Source of the DNA: Thermoleophilia bacterium
GTDB taxonomy: Bacteria > Actinomycetota > Thermoleophilia > Gaiellales > SKUG01
Reading direction: 5' to 3'
Length of the DNA stretch: 7,406 nt
Assembly (NCBI GenBank): GCA_025964465.1
Contig: JAOPYS010000437.1
Location: 1-7,406, forward strand
Below, one piece after another: positions 1 to 6,049 of this stretch. The notes beneath the pieces are model-generated. The model ran no database searches. It saw only the letters and a list, made by a program, of their open reading frames with translations, and was not told where the DNA came from. A program made the translations under genes and the position numbers. How positions within the stretch are numbered: position 1 is the first letter of the stretch; each line of letters opens with the position of its first letter.

Positions 1-516
1 CGGGCGGGTCGCTTCCGCGGGCGAGGGTGCGGCCGCGGCCGTCGGCGCAGCGACGGGCGCAGGTGCCGCGGCGGGCGCGACCGGCACCGGGACCGGCGTT
101 GCGGCCTCGACGGTGATCCACTCCGGCGGCGGGAGCGTCATCGGGTTGCGCTCGGTGAGCCACACGTACTGGAGGGCGCGCAGCTGCCCGTCCTCCACCC
201 AGACGCCGAGGCTGCCGACGGTGCGACCGCCCAGCCACTCGACCGTGAAGCGGCCCGGCACCTTGCGCCGGCCCTCGCGCGAGAACTCAGACCGCGGCGC
301 CTCGGGGTGCAGCTGGTAGATGCGCATCATCGCCGTGCTCTCCGGAGCGAGCTCGAGCATGCGGACCTGGTCCAGCAGCACGTCCGCCCCGGGCACCTGC
401 GACGCCTCGAGCACGCGCCGCAGGATCGCGGCTTCACGGTCGGTGATCGACCGCGCCGTCGGCGTGTGGCCGAGCGTGAATTCGAGGTCCTGGATGGATG
501 CGAGGTGCGACGTCAT
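1..516 (-). CDS. Uncharacterised protein with Pro/Ala-rich linker (C-terminus beyond window)
   Basis: I do not recognise this protein. It is read from an ATG at 516 down to base 1 with no stop, giving the first 172 residues of a longer product. Residues 1-137 look like a compact folded domain: a helical first half (about 26-60), then probable beta strands with RFTVEWL (89-95), GSLGVWVEDG (101-110) and LQYVWLTE (115-122), closing with a Pro-rich turn and PEWI (131-134). Residues 139-172 are almost only Ala, Pro, Val and Thr, which is typical of a flexible linker to a second domain outside the window. There is no signal peptide or membrane segment. Upstream of the start is a weak purine-rich site (ACGGGG). 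High GC at third positions supports coding. The gene is transcribed away from the tRNA at 600. The strand-plus-WLTE-plus-Pro pattern loosely recalls small immunity-type proteins, but that is only an impression. Confidence 0.72.
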   Translation of the reverse strand, partial: MTSHLASIQDLEFTLGHTPTARSITDREAAILRRVLEASQVPGADVLLDQVRMLELAPESTAMMRIYQLHPEAPRSEFSREGRRKVPGRFTVEWLGGRTVGSLGVWVEDGQLRALQYVWLTERNPMTLPPPEWITVEAATPVPVPVAPAAAPAPVAAPTAAAAPSPAEATRP

Positions 517-584
517 CACCCCGTAATTTCCCCATGGGCGGAATTCCACGCCTCGACCGCCCGTGCCGCCGGTCGGCGTGCGGC

Positions 585-590
585 TAGGAT
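585..590 (+). promoter_or_regulatory. Candidate -10 element for tRNA-Lys
   Basis: TAGGAT matches the TANNNT form of a housekeeping sigma -10 hexamer. It ends 9 bases before the first base of the tRNA, so transcription would start only a few bases ahead of the mature 5' end, as is common for tRNA genes. No convincing -35 hexamer lies 16-18 bases upstream, which limits confidence. Confidence 0.4.
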
Positions 591-599
591 CCCCCGCAC

Positions 600-672
600 G
601 GGAGCGTGGCGCAGTTGGTAGCGCAGGGGCCTTTTAAGCCTTTGGTCGTGGGTTCGAGTCCCACCGCTCCCA
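600..672 (+). tRNA. tRNA-Lys, anticodon UUU
   Basis: The full cloverleaf can be drawn. The acceptor stem GGGAGCG (600-606) pairs with CGCTCCC (665-671). The D stem GCGC (609-612) pairs with GCGC (621-624) around the loop AGTTGGTA. The anticodon stem GGGGC (626-630) pairs with GCCTT (638-642), with two G-U pairs, around the loop CTTTTAA, giving anticodon TTT at 633-635. The T stem GTGGG (648-652) pairs with CCCAC (660-664) around TTCGAGT. The discriminator base is A672. The 3' CCA is not encoded in the gene, because the next bases are CCT. Nothing departs from a normal elongator tRNA. It reads AAA and AAG lysine codons. Confidence 0.97.
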
Positions 673-765
673 CCTCGCGCCCTGCCGTGACGGCGCACCG
701 GCGAGCAGCCCGTTTCGGCTCGGGGGCTGGGAAAAAGCGCGGTTCGGGCATACGCTGGACGCACT

Positions 766-2049
766 GTGGCCATCCACCCCGGACATCACCAGCACGGGCA
801 GCGCGTGTCGCCGCTGCCCCGTCGCCCGCGCGAGCGGGTGGCCGGCGCCGTGTTCGAGGCCGTGACCCGCATCGCGGGGTTCCGGCCGGAGATGATCCCG
901 GACCACCTGCGCCGCCAGCTGCGGATCATCGGCGCGACCGACGAGATGCTGGCCAAGGTGCTGCCCCGGCTGCGCACGCTCGCCGAGTGGCCGTACGCCT
1001 GGGAGGCCGAGGGCGACGCCCGCGCCGCGCGGGGCGACTGGTTCGGCGCGTTCACGGCGTGGTACGTCGCGCAGCGCATCCTCCTCGCTCCCTCACCGCT
1101 CAAGGCGCGCCTGTACCGACTGGCCGTCGACGCGTACGCGCTCGTCGACCAGCCCGAGCTCGAACGCTTCCACGTCACCAACGAGGTCGGCGACCGGATC
1201 GCCGGCTACCTGCAGCTGCCACGCGGCGTGCAGGAGGGGCAGGCCGTGCCGTGCGTGCTCATGCTGCCCGGCATCACGGGCACCAAGGAGGAGCTGCACG
1301 CCTTCCTCCAGCCGCTGCTGCGGCGCGGCATCGCGGTCGCGCGCATCGACAATCCGGTCTACGGCGAGACGGAGGGGCTGCTCGACCACGTCAGCGTGGT
1401 CAACGCGCGCCGCGTGCTCGAGCATCTGGAGGGGGACGCCCGGCTCGACCCGCGGCGGCTGCACCTGCACGGGATGAGCCTCGGCGCGAACTTCGCGCTG
1501 CAGTCCGCACGCGGCTCGAACGCCGCCAGCGTCACCGTGATCTGCGCACCCTTCCGCCCCGGGCGGTACTTCCGGGAGCTGCCGACGCTCAACCTCACGG
1601 CGCTCCAGCACATGACCCAGCGGCGCGACGTGGACGACCTCGTGCGCTTCGCGGAGGACAACACGCTCGAGTTCGTCGCGCCCGAGCTGACGATGCCGGT
1701 GCGCATCTTCCACGGTGGGCGCGATCGCACGATCCCGGTCGCCGACGGCCACGACCTCGCGCGGGCGGTCGCCGGGCCGGTCGCACTGACCGTCTACGAG
1801 CGCGACCACCACAACTGCCTCGAGCACCTCGACGAGATCACGGCGCTCACGCTCGAGCTGTTCGACGATCCGGTCGCCGCGTGCGAGCGGCACGCCGCGG
1901 TCGAGCGCGTGGACGCGCCGGCCAGCATCCACGTCACGGACGAGGAGGCGCTGCTCGCCGGCGCCGGCGTCGATTCGCGGCGTCGCCTCGCGCGGCTGCC
2001 CTTCCTGCTCCCCGGCATGCGCCCGCGCTCGCAGGGCGCCGGGGGCTGA
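766..2049 (+). CDS. Alpha/beta hydrolase, FrsA / dihydroxypseudooxynicotine hydrolase-like
   Basis: This is a 427-residue cytoplasmic serine hydrolase. The fold signature runs in order: strand and oxyanion region VLMLPGITGTKEE (164-176), IDNPVYGET (194-202), the nucleophile elbow G-M-S-L-G with Ser238, the acid HGGRD with Asp320, and the probable catalytic histidine in RDHHN (His348 or His349). Residues 25-135 are helix-rich and precede the hydrolase core. Such an N-terminal cap is known from FrsA-like esterases and 2,6-dihydroxypseudooxynicotine hydrolase, where it covers the active site. About 55 residues follow the last hydrolase element, with no recognised domain. The start is taken as GTG at 766; no clear Shine-Dalgarno site precedes it, but TACGCT at 751-756 could be a -10 for a nearly leaderless message. 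The gene ends 6 bases before the convergent stop of the next gene. Substrate is unknown: it could cleave an ester, an amide or a C-C bond. Confidence 0.88.
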   Translation: MAIHPGHHQHGQRVSPLPRRPRERVAGAVFEAVTRIAGFRPEMIPDHLRRQLRIIGATDEMLAKVLPRLRTLAEWPYAWEAEGDARAARGDWFGAFTAWYVAQRILLAPSPLKARLYRLAVDAYALVDQPELERFHVTNEVGDRIAGYLQLPRGVQEGQAVPCVLMLPGITGTKEELHAFLQPLLRRGIAVARIDNPVYGETEGLLDHVSVVNARRVLEHLEGDARLDPRRLHLHGMSLGANFALQSARGSNAASVTVICAPFRPGRYFRELPTLNLTALQHMTQRRDVDDLVRFAEDNTLEFVAPELTMPVRIFHGGRDRTIPVADGHDLARAVAGPVALTVYERDHHNCLEHLDEITALTLELFDDPVAACERHAAVERVDAPASIHVTDEEALLAGAGVDSRRRLARLPFLLPGMRPRSQGAGG

Positions 2050-2055
2050 GCGACG

Positions 2056-3282
2056 TCAGGCGGTCGCGGCCGCCTCGACGAGGTGGCGCGTCGTGTCGAG
2101 CGCACCCTCGAGGTCGCGCACGAGGTCGTCGACGTGCTCGATGCCGACGCTCAGGCGCACGAGATCGGCGGGCACCTCCAGCTCCGAGCCGGCCACCGAC
2201 TGGTGGGTCATGAGGCCGGGCAGCTCGATCAGGCTCTCGACGCCACCGAGGCTCTCGGCCAGCGTGAACAGCGACGTCGCGGCGCACAGCTCGCGCGCGC
2301 GATCCGCGCCACCGGCCGGGCGGAAACTGATCATCCCGCCGCCCGCGCGCATCTGGCGCTGCACGACGGCGTGGTCCGGGTGCGACTCGAGGCCCGGGTA
2401 CAGCACCGACTCCACGTCCTCGCGCGACTCGAGCATCCGCGCGATCGCCGCGGCGTTCTCGCAGTGCCGCTCCATCCGCACGTGCAGCGTCTTGAGGCCG
2501 CGCGACACGAGCCAGCAGTCCATCGGGCCGGGGATGGCACCCACGGCGTTCTGGAGGAAGCGCAGCTCGCCGGCGAGGGCGTCGTCGTCCACCACCAGCG
2601 CGCCGCCGACCACGTCGGAGTGGCCGCCCAGGTACTTGGTCATGGAGTGCGCGACGATGTCTGCGCCGAGCGCGAGCGGGTTCTGCAGGTACGGCGTCGC
2701 GAACGTGTTGTCGACGGCCAGCAGCGCGCGCCGTGCGTGCGCGACCTTCGCGAGCTCCGCGATGTCGATCACGTTGAGCAGCGGGTTGGTCGGGGTCTCG
2801 ACCCACACGAGCTTCGTTCGGTCGGTCATGGCCGCTTCGACGCTCGCGACGTCGCGCATGGACACGAAGGTGAACTCGATGCCGGCGTGCCGGTCGAGCA
2901 CCTTGGTGAAGATGCGGAAGGTGCCGCCGTACACGTCATTGACGCAGACTACGTGGTCACCCGGGCTGAGCCGCTGCAGCACGGTGCTGGTCGCTGCCAT
3001 GCCGCTCGCGAAGGCGATGCCGTGGTCCCCGCCCTCGAGCGCGGCGAGCTGGATCTCCAGCGCGCGCCGCGTGGGGTTGTCGGTGCGCGAGTAGTCGTAG
3101 CCCGCGAAATCGCCGACGCCGTGCTGCACGTAGGTGGAGTTGAGGTACACCGGCGCGATCACCGCGCCGGTCGTGGGATCGGGCTCCTGCCCGGCGTGGA
3201 TCGCGCGCGTGCCGAACGCCTGTCCGTCGTAGTGCGCTGCCCGCCGTCGCTGCGGATGCCCCTCGCTGCCGTGCTCAGCCAT
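2056..3282 (-). CDS. metB: Cystathionine gamma-synthase / gamma-lyase (PLP, Cys/Met metabolism family)
   Basis: This is a 408-residue PLP enzyme of the Cys/Met metabolism family, close to the usual length. Visible landmarks are YDYSRTDNPT (62-71, Tyr and Arg that contact the cofactor phosphate of the partner subunit), ASGMAA (92-97, phosphate loop), Tyr118 in DVYGGT (stacks on PLP), Asp191 in AVDNTFATP (pairs with the pyridine nitrogen), and Lys216 in SMTKYLGGHSD, the Schiff-base lysine. The C-terminal block AESLGGVESLIE is also typical. Gamma-synthases make cystathionine from an O-acylhomoserine and cysteine; gamma-lyases split cystathionine to cysteine, 2-oxobutyrate and ammonia. These motifs do not separate the two, and actinobacterial MetB-type proteins may do both. 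A beta-synthase encoded nearby favours a role in homocysteine-to-cysteine flow. The start is ATG at 3282, preceded by GAGGGA with a 5-base spacer; a longer reading frame upstream would overlap the divergent gene and lacks family sequence. Confidence 0.93.
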   Translation of the reverse strand: MAEHGSEGHPQRRRAAHYDGQAFGTRAIHAGQEPDPTTGAVIAPVYLNSTYVQHGVGDFAGYDYSRTDNPTRRALEIQLAALEGGDHGIAFASGMAATSTVLQRLSPGDHVVCVNDVYGGTFRIFTKVLDRHAGIEFTFVSMRDVASVEAAMTDRTKLVWVETPTNPLLNVIDIAELAKVAHARRALLAVDNTFATPYLQNPLALGADIVAHSMTKYLGGHSDVVGGALVVDDDALAGELRFLQNAVGAIPGPMDCWLVSRGLKTLHVRMERHCENAAAIARMLESREDVESVLYPGLESHPDHAVVQRQMRAGGGMISFRPAGGADRARELCAATSLFTLAESLGGVESLIELPGLMTHQSVAGSELEVPADLVRLSVGIEHVDDLVRDLEGALDTTRHLVEAAATA

Positions 3283-3287
3283 GCTCG

Positions 3288-3293
3288 TCCCTC
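3288..3293 (-). promoter_or_regulatory. Ribosome binding site for the metB-like gene
   Basis: Read on the minus strand, GAGGGA lies 5 bases before the ATG at 3282. It decides the start, because the open frame continues upstream for 142 more codons into sequence that codes on the other strand. Confidence 0.6.
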
Positions 3294-3381
3294 GTCGCGG
3301 TCGTGTCCCGATCCTGCCACAGCGCTGGCCGCGCCGGGCGCGCTCGGCCGCCGACCGGCTCCGCCCACCACCCCACCTCCC

Positions 3382-3386
3382 GAGGA
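3382..3386 (+). promoter_or_regulatory. Ribosome binding site for the helical protein gene
   Basis: GAGGA sits 6 bases before the ATG at 3393. It supports this start over an in-frame ATG at 3303, whose extra 30 residues are Arg/Gly/Pro-rich and look non-coding. Confidence 0.6.
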
Positions 3387-3392
3387 CGGGGC

Positions 3393-3944
3393 ATGAACGT
3401 TCCTCGCGACACGCTGCAGCACGCCTTCGCCGCCACCACCGGCGCCCGTGACGCCAACGCCCGCATCCTGCAGGCCGACCGAGGCCCGTCCTGGGTGCGC
3501 GTGCTCGACGCCGGGCGCAGCAGCCAGGGCTGGTCCACGGAGCTGCGCAGCCGTGCCGACGAGCTCGCGGCAGCCGCCCCGGGCGACCCGGGCATCGCCA
3601 AGGCGAACGACTACCTGCGCGGCGCGGCGTGGCACGCGACGCAGGGCGTCGATGCGCTGCGCGGCGCGGTGGTCGGTGCGCTGGCCGGCCATGAGGAGCT
3701 GCAGGCATCCGCGCTGCGCCTGCTCGACACCACCGCGAAGGTCGACATGTACCGCGACATCGCGACCTTCGAATCCGGGGTGAAGGGCGTCGACCCGGCC
3801 CTGCTCACGCGCGTGGGCGAGGCAGGGGCTTCGGCGAGGCCGTCGCTGGAGCGAGCCGGTTCGGACCTCGACGTGGCGCGCAACTGGCTGCGCAGCATCG
3901 CCCAGCACGAGCAAGCGCAGGAGCACGCCGACCGGCAGTGGTGA
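3393..3944 (+). CDS. Uncharacterised helix-rich protein, 183 residues
   Basis: I do not recognise this protein. It is Ala-rich with long heptad-like stretches, for example residues 50-63, 70-100 (AWHATQGVDALRGAVVG), 101-129 and 150-183, so an all-helical bundle or coiled coil is likely. There is no signal peptide, no membrane segment long or hydrophobic enough to count, no cysteine and no obvious catalytic motif. The start is chosen from the GAGGA site just upstream. Third-position GC is very high, so it is genuinely coding. It is divergent from the metB-like gene, with 110 bases between the two starts, and convergent with the cystathionine beta-synthase gene, with 9 bases between the two stops. 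It therefore splits the trans-sulfuration pair on the opposite strand. Its position alone does not show any role in sulfur metabolism. A cytoplasmic structural or adaptor role is possible but unproven. Confidence 0.8.
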   Translation: MNVPRDTLQHAFAATTGARDANARILQADRGPSWVRVLDAGRSSQGWSTELRSRADELAAAAPGDPGIAKANDYLRGAAWHATQGVDALRGAVVGALAGHEELQASALRLLDTTAKVDMYRDIATFESGVKGVDPALLTRVGEAGASARPSLERAGSDLDVARNWLRSIAQHEQAQEHADRQW

Positions 3945-3953
3945 GCGCGTGCG

Positions 3954-4979
3954 CTAGAGCGCGACGCCCGCGGCCTCGAGCAGCCGGTGCGCGGCATCGG
4001 GAGCGAGCCGCCGTGCCTCCTCCGCATCGATCATGCCGTGCTCGAGCAGCCAGTCCGGGTTGTAGACCTTGCTGATGTAGCCGCGACCTGAGTCCGGCAG
4101 CAGGCACACGACGCGCTTGCCCTCCCCCAGCTCGCGGGCCACCTGCAGCGCGCCGTGCAGCGCCGTGCCGCAGCTGCCGCCGGCGAGGATGCCCTCCTCG
4201 CGGGCGAGCCGGTTGGCCATCGCGAAGCTGTCGCGGTCCTCCACCGTGATCCAGCGGTCGACGATGTCGTACTGGAACGTGCCCGGCCAGAAGTCCTCCC
4301 CGATGCCCTCGACGAGGTAGGAGTGCACGTCGTCGGGCGTGACGTAGATCGACCCGGGCGGGTCGCAGCCGATCACCTGGATCGCCGGGTCCTGCTCCTT
4401 GAGGAAGCGGCCGATGCCGGTCGCGGTGCCGCCGGTGCCGACCCCGCACACGAACGCGTCGATGCGTCCGTCGACCTGCGCCCACAGCTCGGGGCCGGTG
4501 GTCTCGTAGTGGGTGCGCGGGTTGGCCTGGTTCTCGTACTGGTTGAGCTTCACCGCGTTCGGCAGCTCGGCGGCCAGCCGGTCGCTGACGGAGTAGTACG
4601 AGCGCGGGTCGTCGGCCTCCACCTGCGTCGGGCACACCACGACCTCGGCGCCGTAGGCGCGCAGCAGGTCCTGCTTCTCCGGGCTGATCTTGTCGGGCAT
4701 GACGAAGACGCAGCGGTAGCCGCGCTCGATCGCCGCCATCGCCAGGCCCACGCCCGTGTTGCCGCTCGTCGGCTCGACGATGGTGCCGCCGGGCACGAGG
4801 CTGCCGTCGCGCTCCGCCGCCTCGATCATCCGCGCGCCGATGCGGTCCTTGACCGAGTAGCCCGGGTTGAACATCTCGAGCTTCAGCAGCAGCTCGGCCA
4901 TGCCGGGCTCCTGGAGGCGTTGCAGGCGGACGAGCGGCGTGTCGCCGATCAGGTCGGTGATGGTGGGGAAGCTGCTCAT
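3954..4979 (-). CDS. cbs: Cystathionine beta-synthase-type PLP enzyme lacking CBS regulatory domains
   Basis: This is a 341-residue fold-type II PLP enzyme that joins homocysteine to serine (or an activated serine) to form cystathionine. Lys44 in NPGYSVKDR is the Schiff-base lysine. TSGNTG (71-76) binds the substrate carboxylate, GTGGT (181-185) holds the PLP phosphate, and Ser297 in LLPDSGRGY contacts the pyridine nitrogen. SYYSVSDRL (127-135), HYETTGPELW (157-166) and YLVEGIGEDFWP (221-232) are features I associate with cystathionine beta-synthases rather than plain cysteine synthases. Actinobacterial Cbs such as that of Mycobacterium tuberculosis carries a C-terminal pair of CBS domains (about 460 residues in all). 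Here the protein stops about 40 residues after the catalytic core, with only a short helical tail. An O-acetylserine-dependent MccA-like enzyme or a cysteine synthase remains possible. The start is ATG at 4979, with AAGGA 8 bases upstream; an in-frame ATG at 5066 has no site. Confidence 0.92.
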   Translation of the reverse strand: MSSFPTITDLIGDTPLVRLQRLQEPGMAELLLKLEMFNPGYSVKDRIGARMIEAAERDGSLVPGGTIVEPTSGNTGVGLAMAAIERGYRCVFVMPDKISPEKQDLLRAYGAEVVVCPTQVEADDPRSYYSVSDRLAAELPNAVKLNQYENQANPRTHYETTGPELWAQVDGRIDAFVCGVGTGGTATGIGRFLKEQDPAIQVIGCDPPGSIYVTPDDVHSYLVEGIGEDFWPGTFQYDIVDRWITVEDRDSFAMANRLAREEGILAGGSCGTALHGALQVARELGEGKRVVCLLPDSGRGYISKVYNPDWLLEHGMIDAEEARRLAPDAAHRLLEAAGVAL

Positions 4980-4987
4980 GCCCCCGA

Positions 4988-4992
4988 TCCTT
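4988..4992 (-). promoter_or_regulatory. Ribosome binding site for the cbs-like gene
   Basis: On the minus strand AAGGA lies 8 bases before the ATG at 4979. It selects this start, where the protein begins with the conserved N-terminal block ITDLIGDTPLV, and excludes the 29-residue upstream extension. Confidence 0.65.
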
Positions 4993-5094
4993 GCAGAGCA
5001 CGGCTGGGACGGCCCGCTGGCAGTTCGCTTTGGAACACTCGAGGGGGGTGTCAGCCGCCGCGGCACAGTGGTCGGAGGTTCTACCTACTCGGGG

Positions 5095-5113
5095 GGTGGA
5101 CCGCCGTTCCACC
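5095..5113. repeat. Small inverted repeat in divergent intergenic region
   Basis: GGTGGA (5095-5100) and TCCACC (5108-5113) are perfect complements around a 7-base spacer. They lie in the 165-base gap between the divergent cbs-like gene and the duplicated-domain gene, 31 bases before the ATG at 5145. The repeat could be an operator half-site pair or a 5'-leader hairpin. Six base pairs in GC-rich DNA may also be chance. I see no clear -35/-10 pair or known riboswitch in the rest of this gap. Confidence 0.3.
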
Positions 5114-5144
5114 ATGGCGTCACAACGTCGAAACGGGGAGCCGC

Positions 5145-6020
5145 ATGACCACGATCACCACCACTCCGAGCACGGTCCAGCCGCAGCGCGCGGGGACGGC
5201 TGACACCGACCCCGGCGCTCCCGTCGACGCGCGGCCCGTCGCGCGCACGGAGGTCGGCGCGACGTGGGAGCCGGGGCACATCGCGATGCCCGACGCGAAC
5301 CCGCACCGGACCATCCCGCGACCTGGCGGACACAATGCCGGCTTCGTCGACCGTACGCCGAAGGCGCCCGCAGCGCAGGTGCTCGACAGCCGCGTCACGT
5401 TCGAGACGCGGCGGTTCCACGGAAAGGACATCAAGGTCGAGCTCGACGTGCAGCTGCCCGACGGCACGCGGCACACCCTGACCGACCGGCTCGACGACGC
5501 GGACGGTGACTGGTCGAAGGTCGCGCACTTCTCCGTCACCGACGAGGCGGGCACCGCCTACCGGTTCGAGCAGCCCGTCGCGTACGCCCCGACGGTGCGT
5601 TCGGAGACACCGAGCTTCGACGGCACCTACACCGACACGCAGGACCGACACTCGGTGCGCGCCGGGCGGCCTCGTGCCATCACGCCGGACGTGGTCGGCC
5701 CGGCGAAGCCGACGGTGCAGACCAGCCGGGTCGGGTTCCGCGAGCGCTCGGGGGTCGACGTCAGGGCGTCGATCTCGGTGCTGATGCCGGACGGGTCAGC
5801 GCGCGAGCTGCACGACGACCTCGCTGCCGACGACAAGGAGTGGAACAAGACTGCGCACTTCTCCACCACCTGGAACGGCGCCGCCTACACGTGGGAGGCG
5901 CCGATCACCATGGGCACGAAGCACGCACCCTTCACCGACACCTCGAGGCTCGAGATCGGCGCGGTGCGGCGAACCGGCCCGGCCCCGACCCCGGCCCCGC
6001 CACAGGGGCGGCTCGGCTGA
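5145..6020 (+). CDS. Uncharacterised protein with two copies of a beta-like domain
   Basis: I do not recognise this 291-residue protein. Residues 1-45 are Thr/Pro/Ala-rich and probably disordered, with no signal peptide. Two segments align with each other: 84-147 and 196-256. Shared positions include LPDGT / MPDGS, then an acidic stretch, DW-x-K-x-AHFS / EW-x-K-x-AHFS, and G-x-AY-(RF/TW)-E-x-P. Alternating hydrophobic residues suggest beta strands, so each copy is probably a small beta-sandwich or beta-barrel domain. A linker of about 48 residues joins them, and the C-terminus (277-291) is Pro-rich. There is no transmembrane segment and no cysteine. The ATG at 5145 follows CGGGGAG with a 4-base spacer; the open frame runs far upstream, but only across the antisense of the cbs-like gene. 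It is divergent from that gene and followed by a strong hairpin. A structural or binding role fits better than an enzyme. Confidence 0.8.
   Translation: MTTITTTPSTVQPQRAGTADTDPGAPVDARPVARTEVGATWEPGHIAMPDANPHRTIPRPGGHNAGFVDRTPKAPAAQVLDSRVTFETRRFHGKDIKVELDVQLPDGTRHTLTDRLDDADGDWSKVAHFSVTDEAGTAYRFEQPVAYAPTVRSETPSFDGTYTDTQDRHSVRAGRPRAITPDVVGPAKPTVQTSRVGFRERSGVDVRASISVLMPDGSARELHDDLAADDKEWNKTAHFSTTWNGAAYTWEAPITMGTKHAPFTDTSRLEIGAVRRTGPAPTPAPPQGRLG
5394..5585 (+). repeat. Internal protein repeat, copy 1
   Basis: Codes for residues 84-147 of the protein starting at 5145. It carries the markers LPDGT, DWSKVAHFS and GTAYRFEQP, which recur in the second copy. The similarity is at protein level and clearly diverged, so the duplication is old. 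Confidence 0.7.
5730..5912 (+). repeat. Internal protein repeat, copy 2
   Basis: Codes for residues 196-256. It matches copy 1 through MPDGS, EWNKTAHFS and GAAYTWEAP. It is three residues shorter, with small gaps near its start and in the turn before the AAYTW strand. Confidence 0.7.
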
Positions 6021-6049
6021 CACCGTGGGGGTCGCTTTCATGAACGGCA

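Noticed and set aside
677..729. Weak hairpins after the tRNA (GCGCC/GGCGC at 677-696; CAGCCC/GGGCTG at 706-729)
   Set aside because: The stems are short, compete with one another and have no T-run. They are expected by chance at this GC content, so I do not call a terminator.
516..906. Minus-strand open frames overlapping the tRNA (516-773 and 634-906), with peptides such as GGTRTHDQRL and RWDSNPRPKA
   Set aside because: These are the well-known spurious peptides produced by reading a tRNA gene on its antisense strand. They have no ribosome site and overlap the tRNA and the hydrolase gene.
606..2213. 535-codon plus-strand open frame overlapping the hydrolase
   Set aside because: Its product is overwhelmingly Arg, Ala, Pro and Gly, as frame-shifted high-GC genes give. 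It begins inside the tRNA, and the overlapping frame at 766 encodes a recognisable hydrolase.
3311..3316. Possible -10 (CAGGAT on the minus strand) about 30 bases before the metB-like start
   Set aside because: It lacks the leading T of a good hexamer and no -35 partner is visible.
2083..3396. Long plus-strand open frames opposite the metB-like gene
   Set aside because: The minus strand carries all PLP-enzyme motifs. The plus-strand frames are His/Arg/Val-rich shadows.
3283..3708. 142-codon N-terminal extension of the metB-like frame
   Set aside because: It is Arg/Pro-rich, overlaps the divergent gene on the other strand, and the ATG at 3282 has its own ribosome site and matches the family length.
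3159..3926. 255-codon minus-strand frame opposite the 3393-3944 gene
   Set aside because: It overlaps the start of the metB-like gene in another frame and has shadow composition. The plus-strand gene has a good ribosome site and third-position GC bias.
4155..5144. Upstream part of the open frame that leads into the gene at 5145
   Set aside because: It lies antisense to the cbs-like gene and reads as low-complexity Arg/Asp/Val/Leu sequence. The true start is the ATG at 5145 with a ribosome site.
4980..5144. SAM-type riboswitch or T-box leader ahead of the cbs-like gene
   Set aside because: I looked because these control sulfur genes in other bacteria. I see no conserved core or paired stems of the known classes in this gap.
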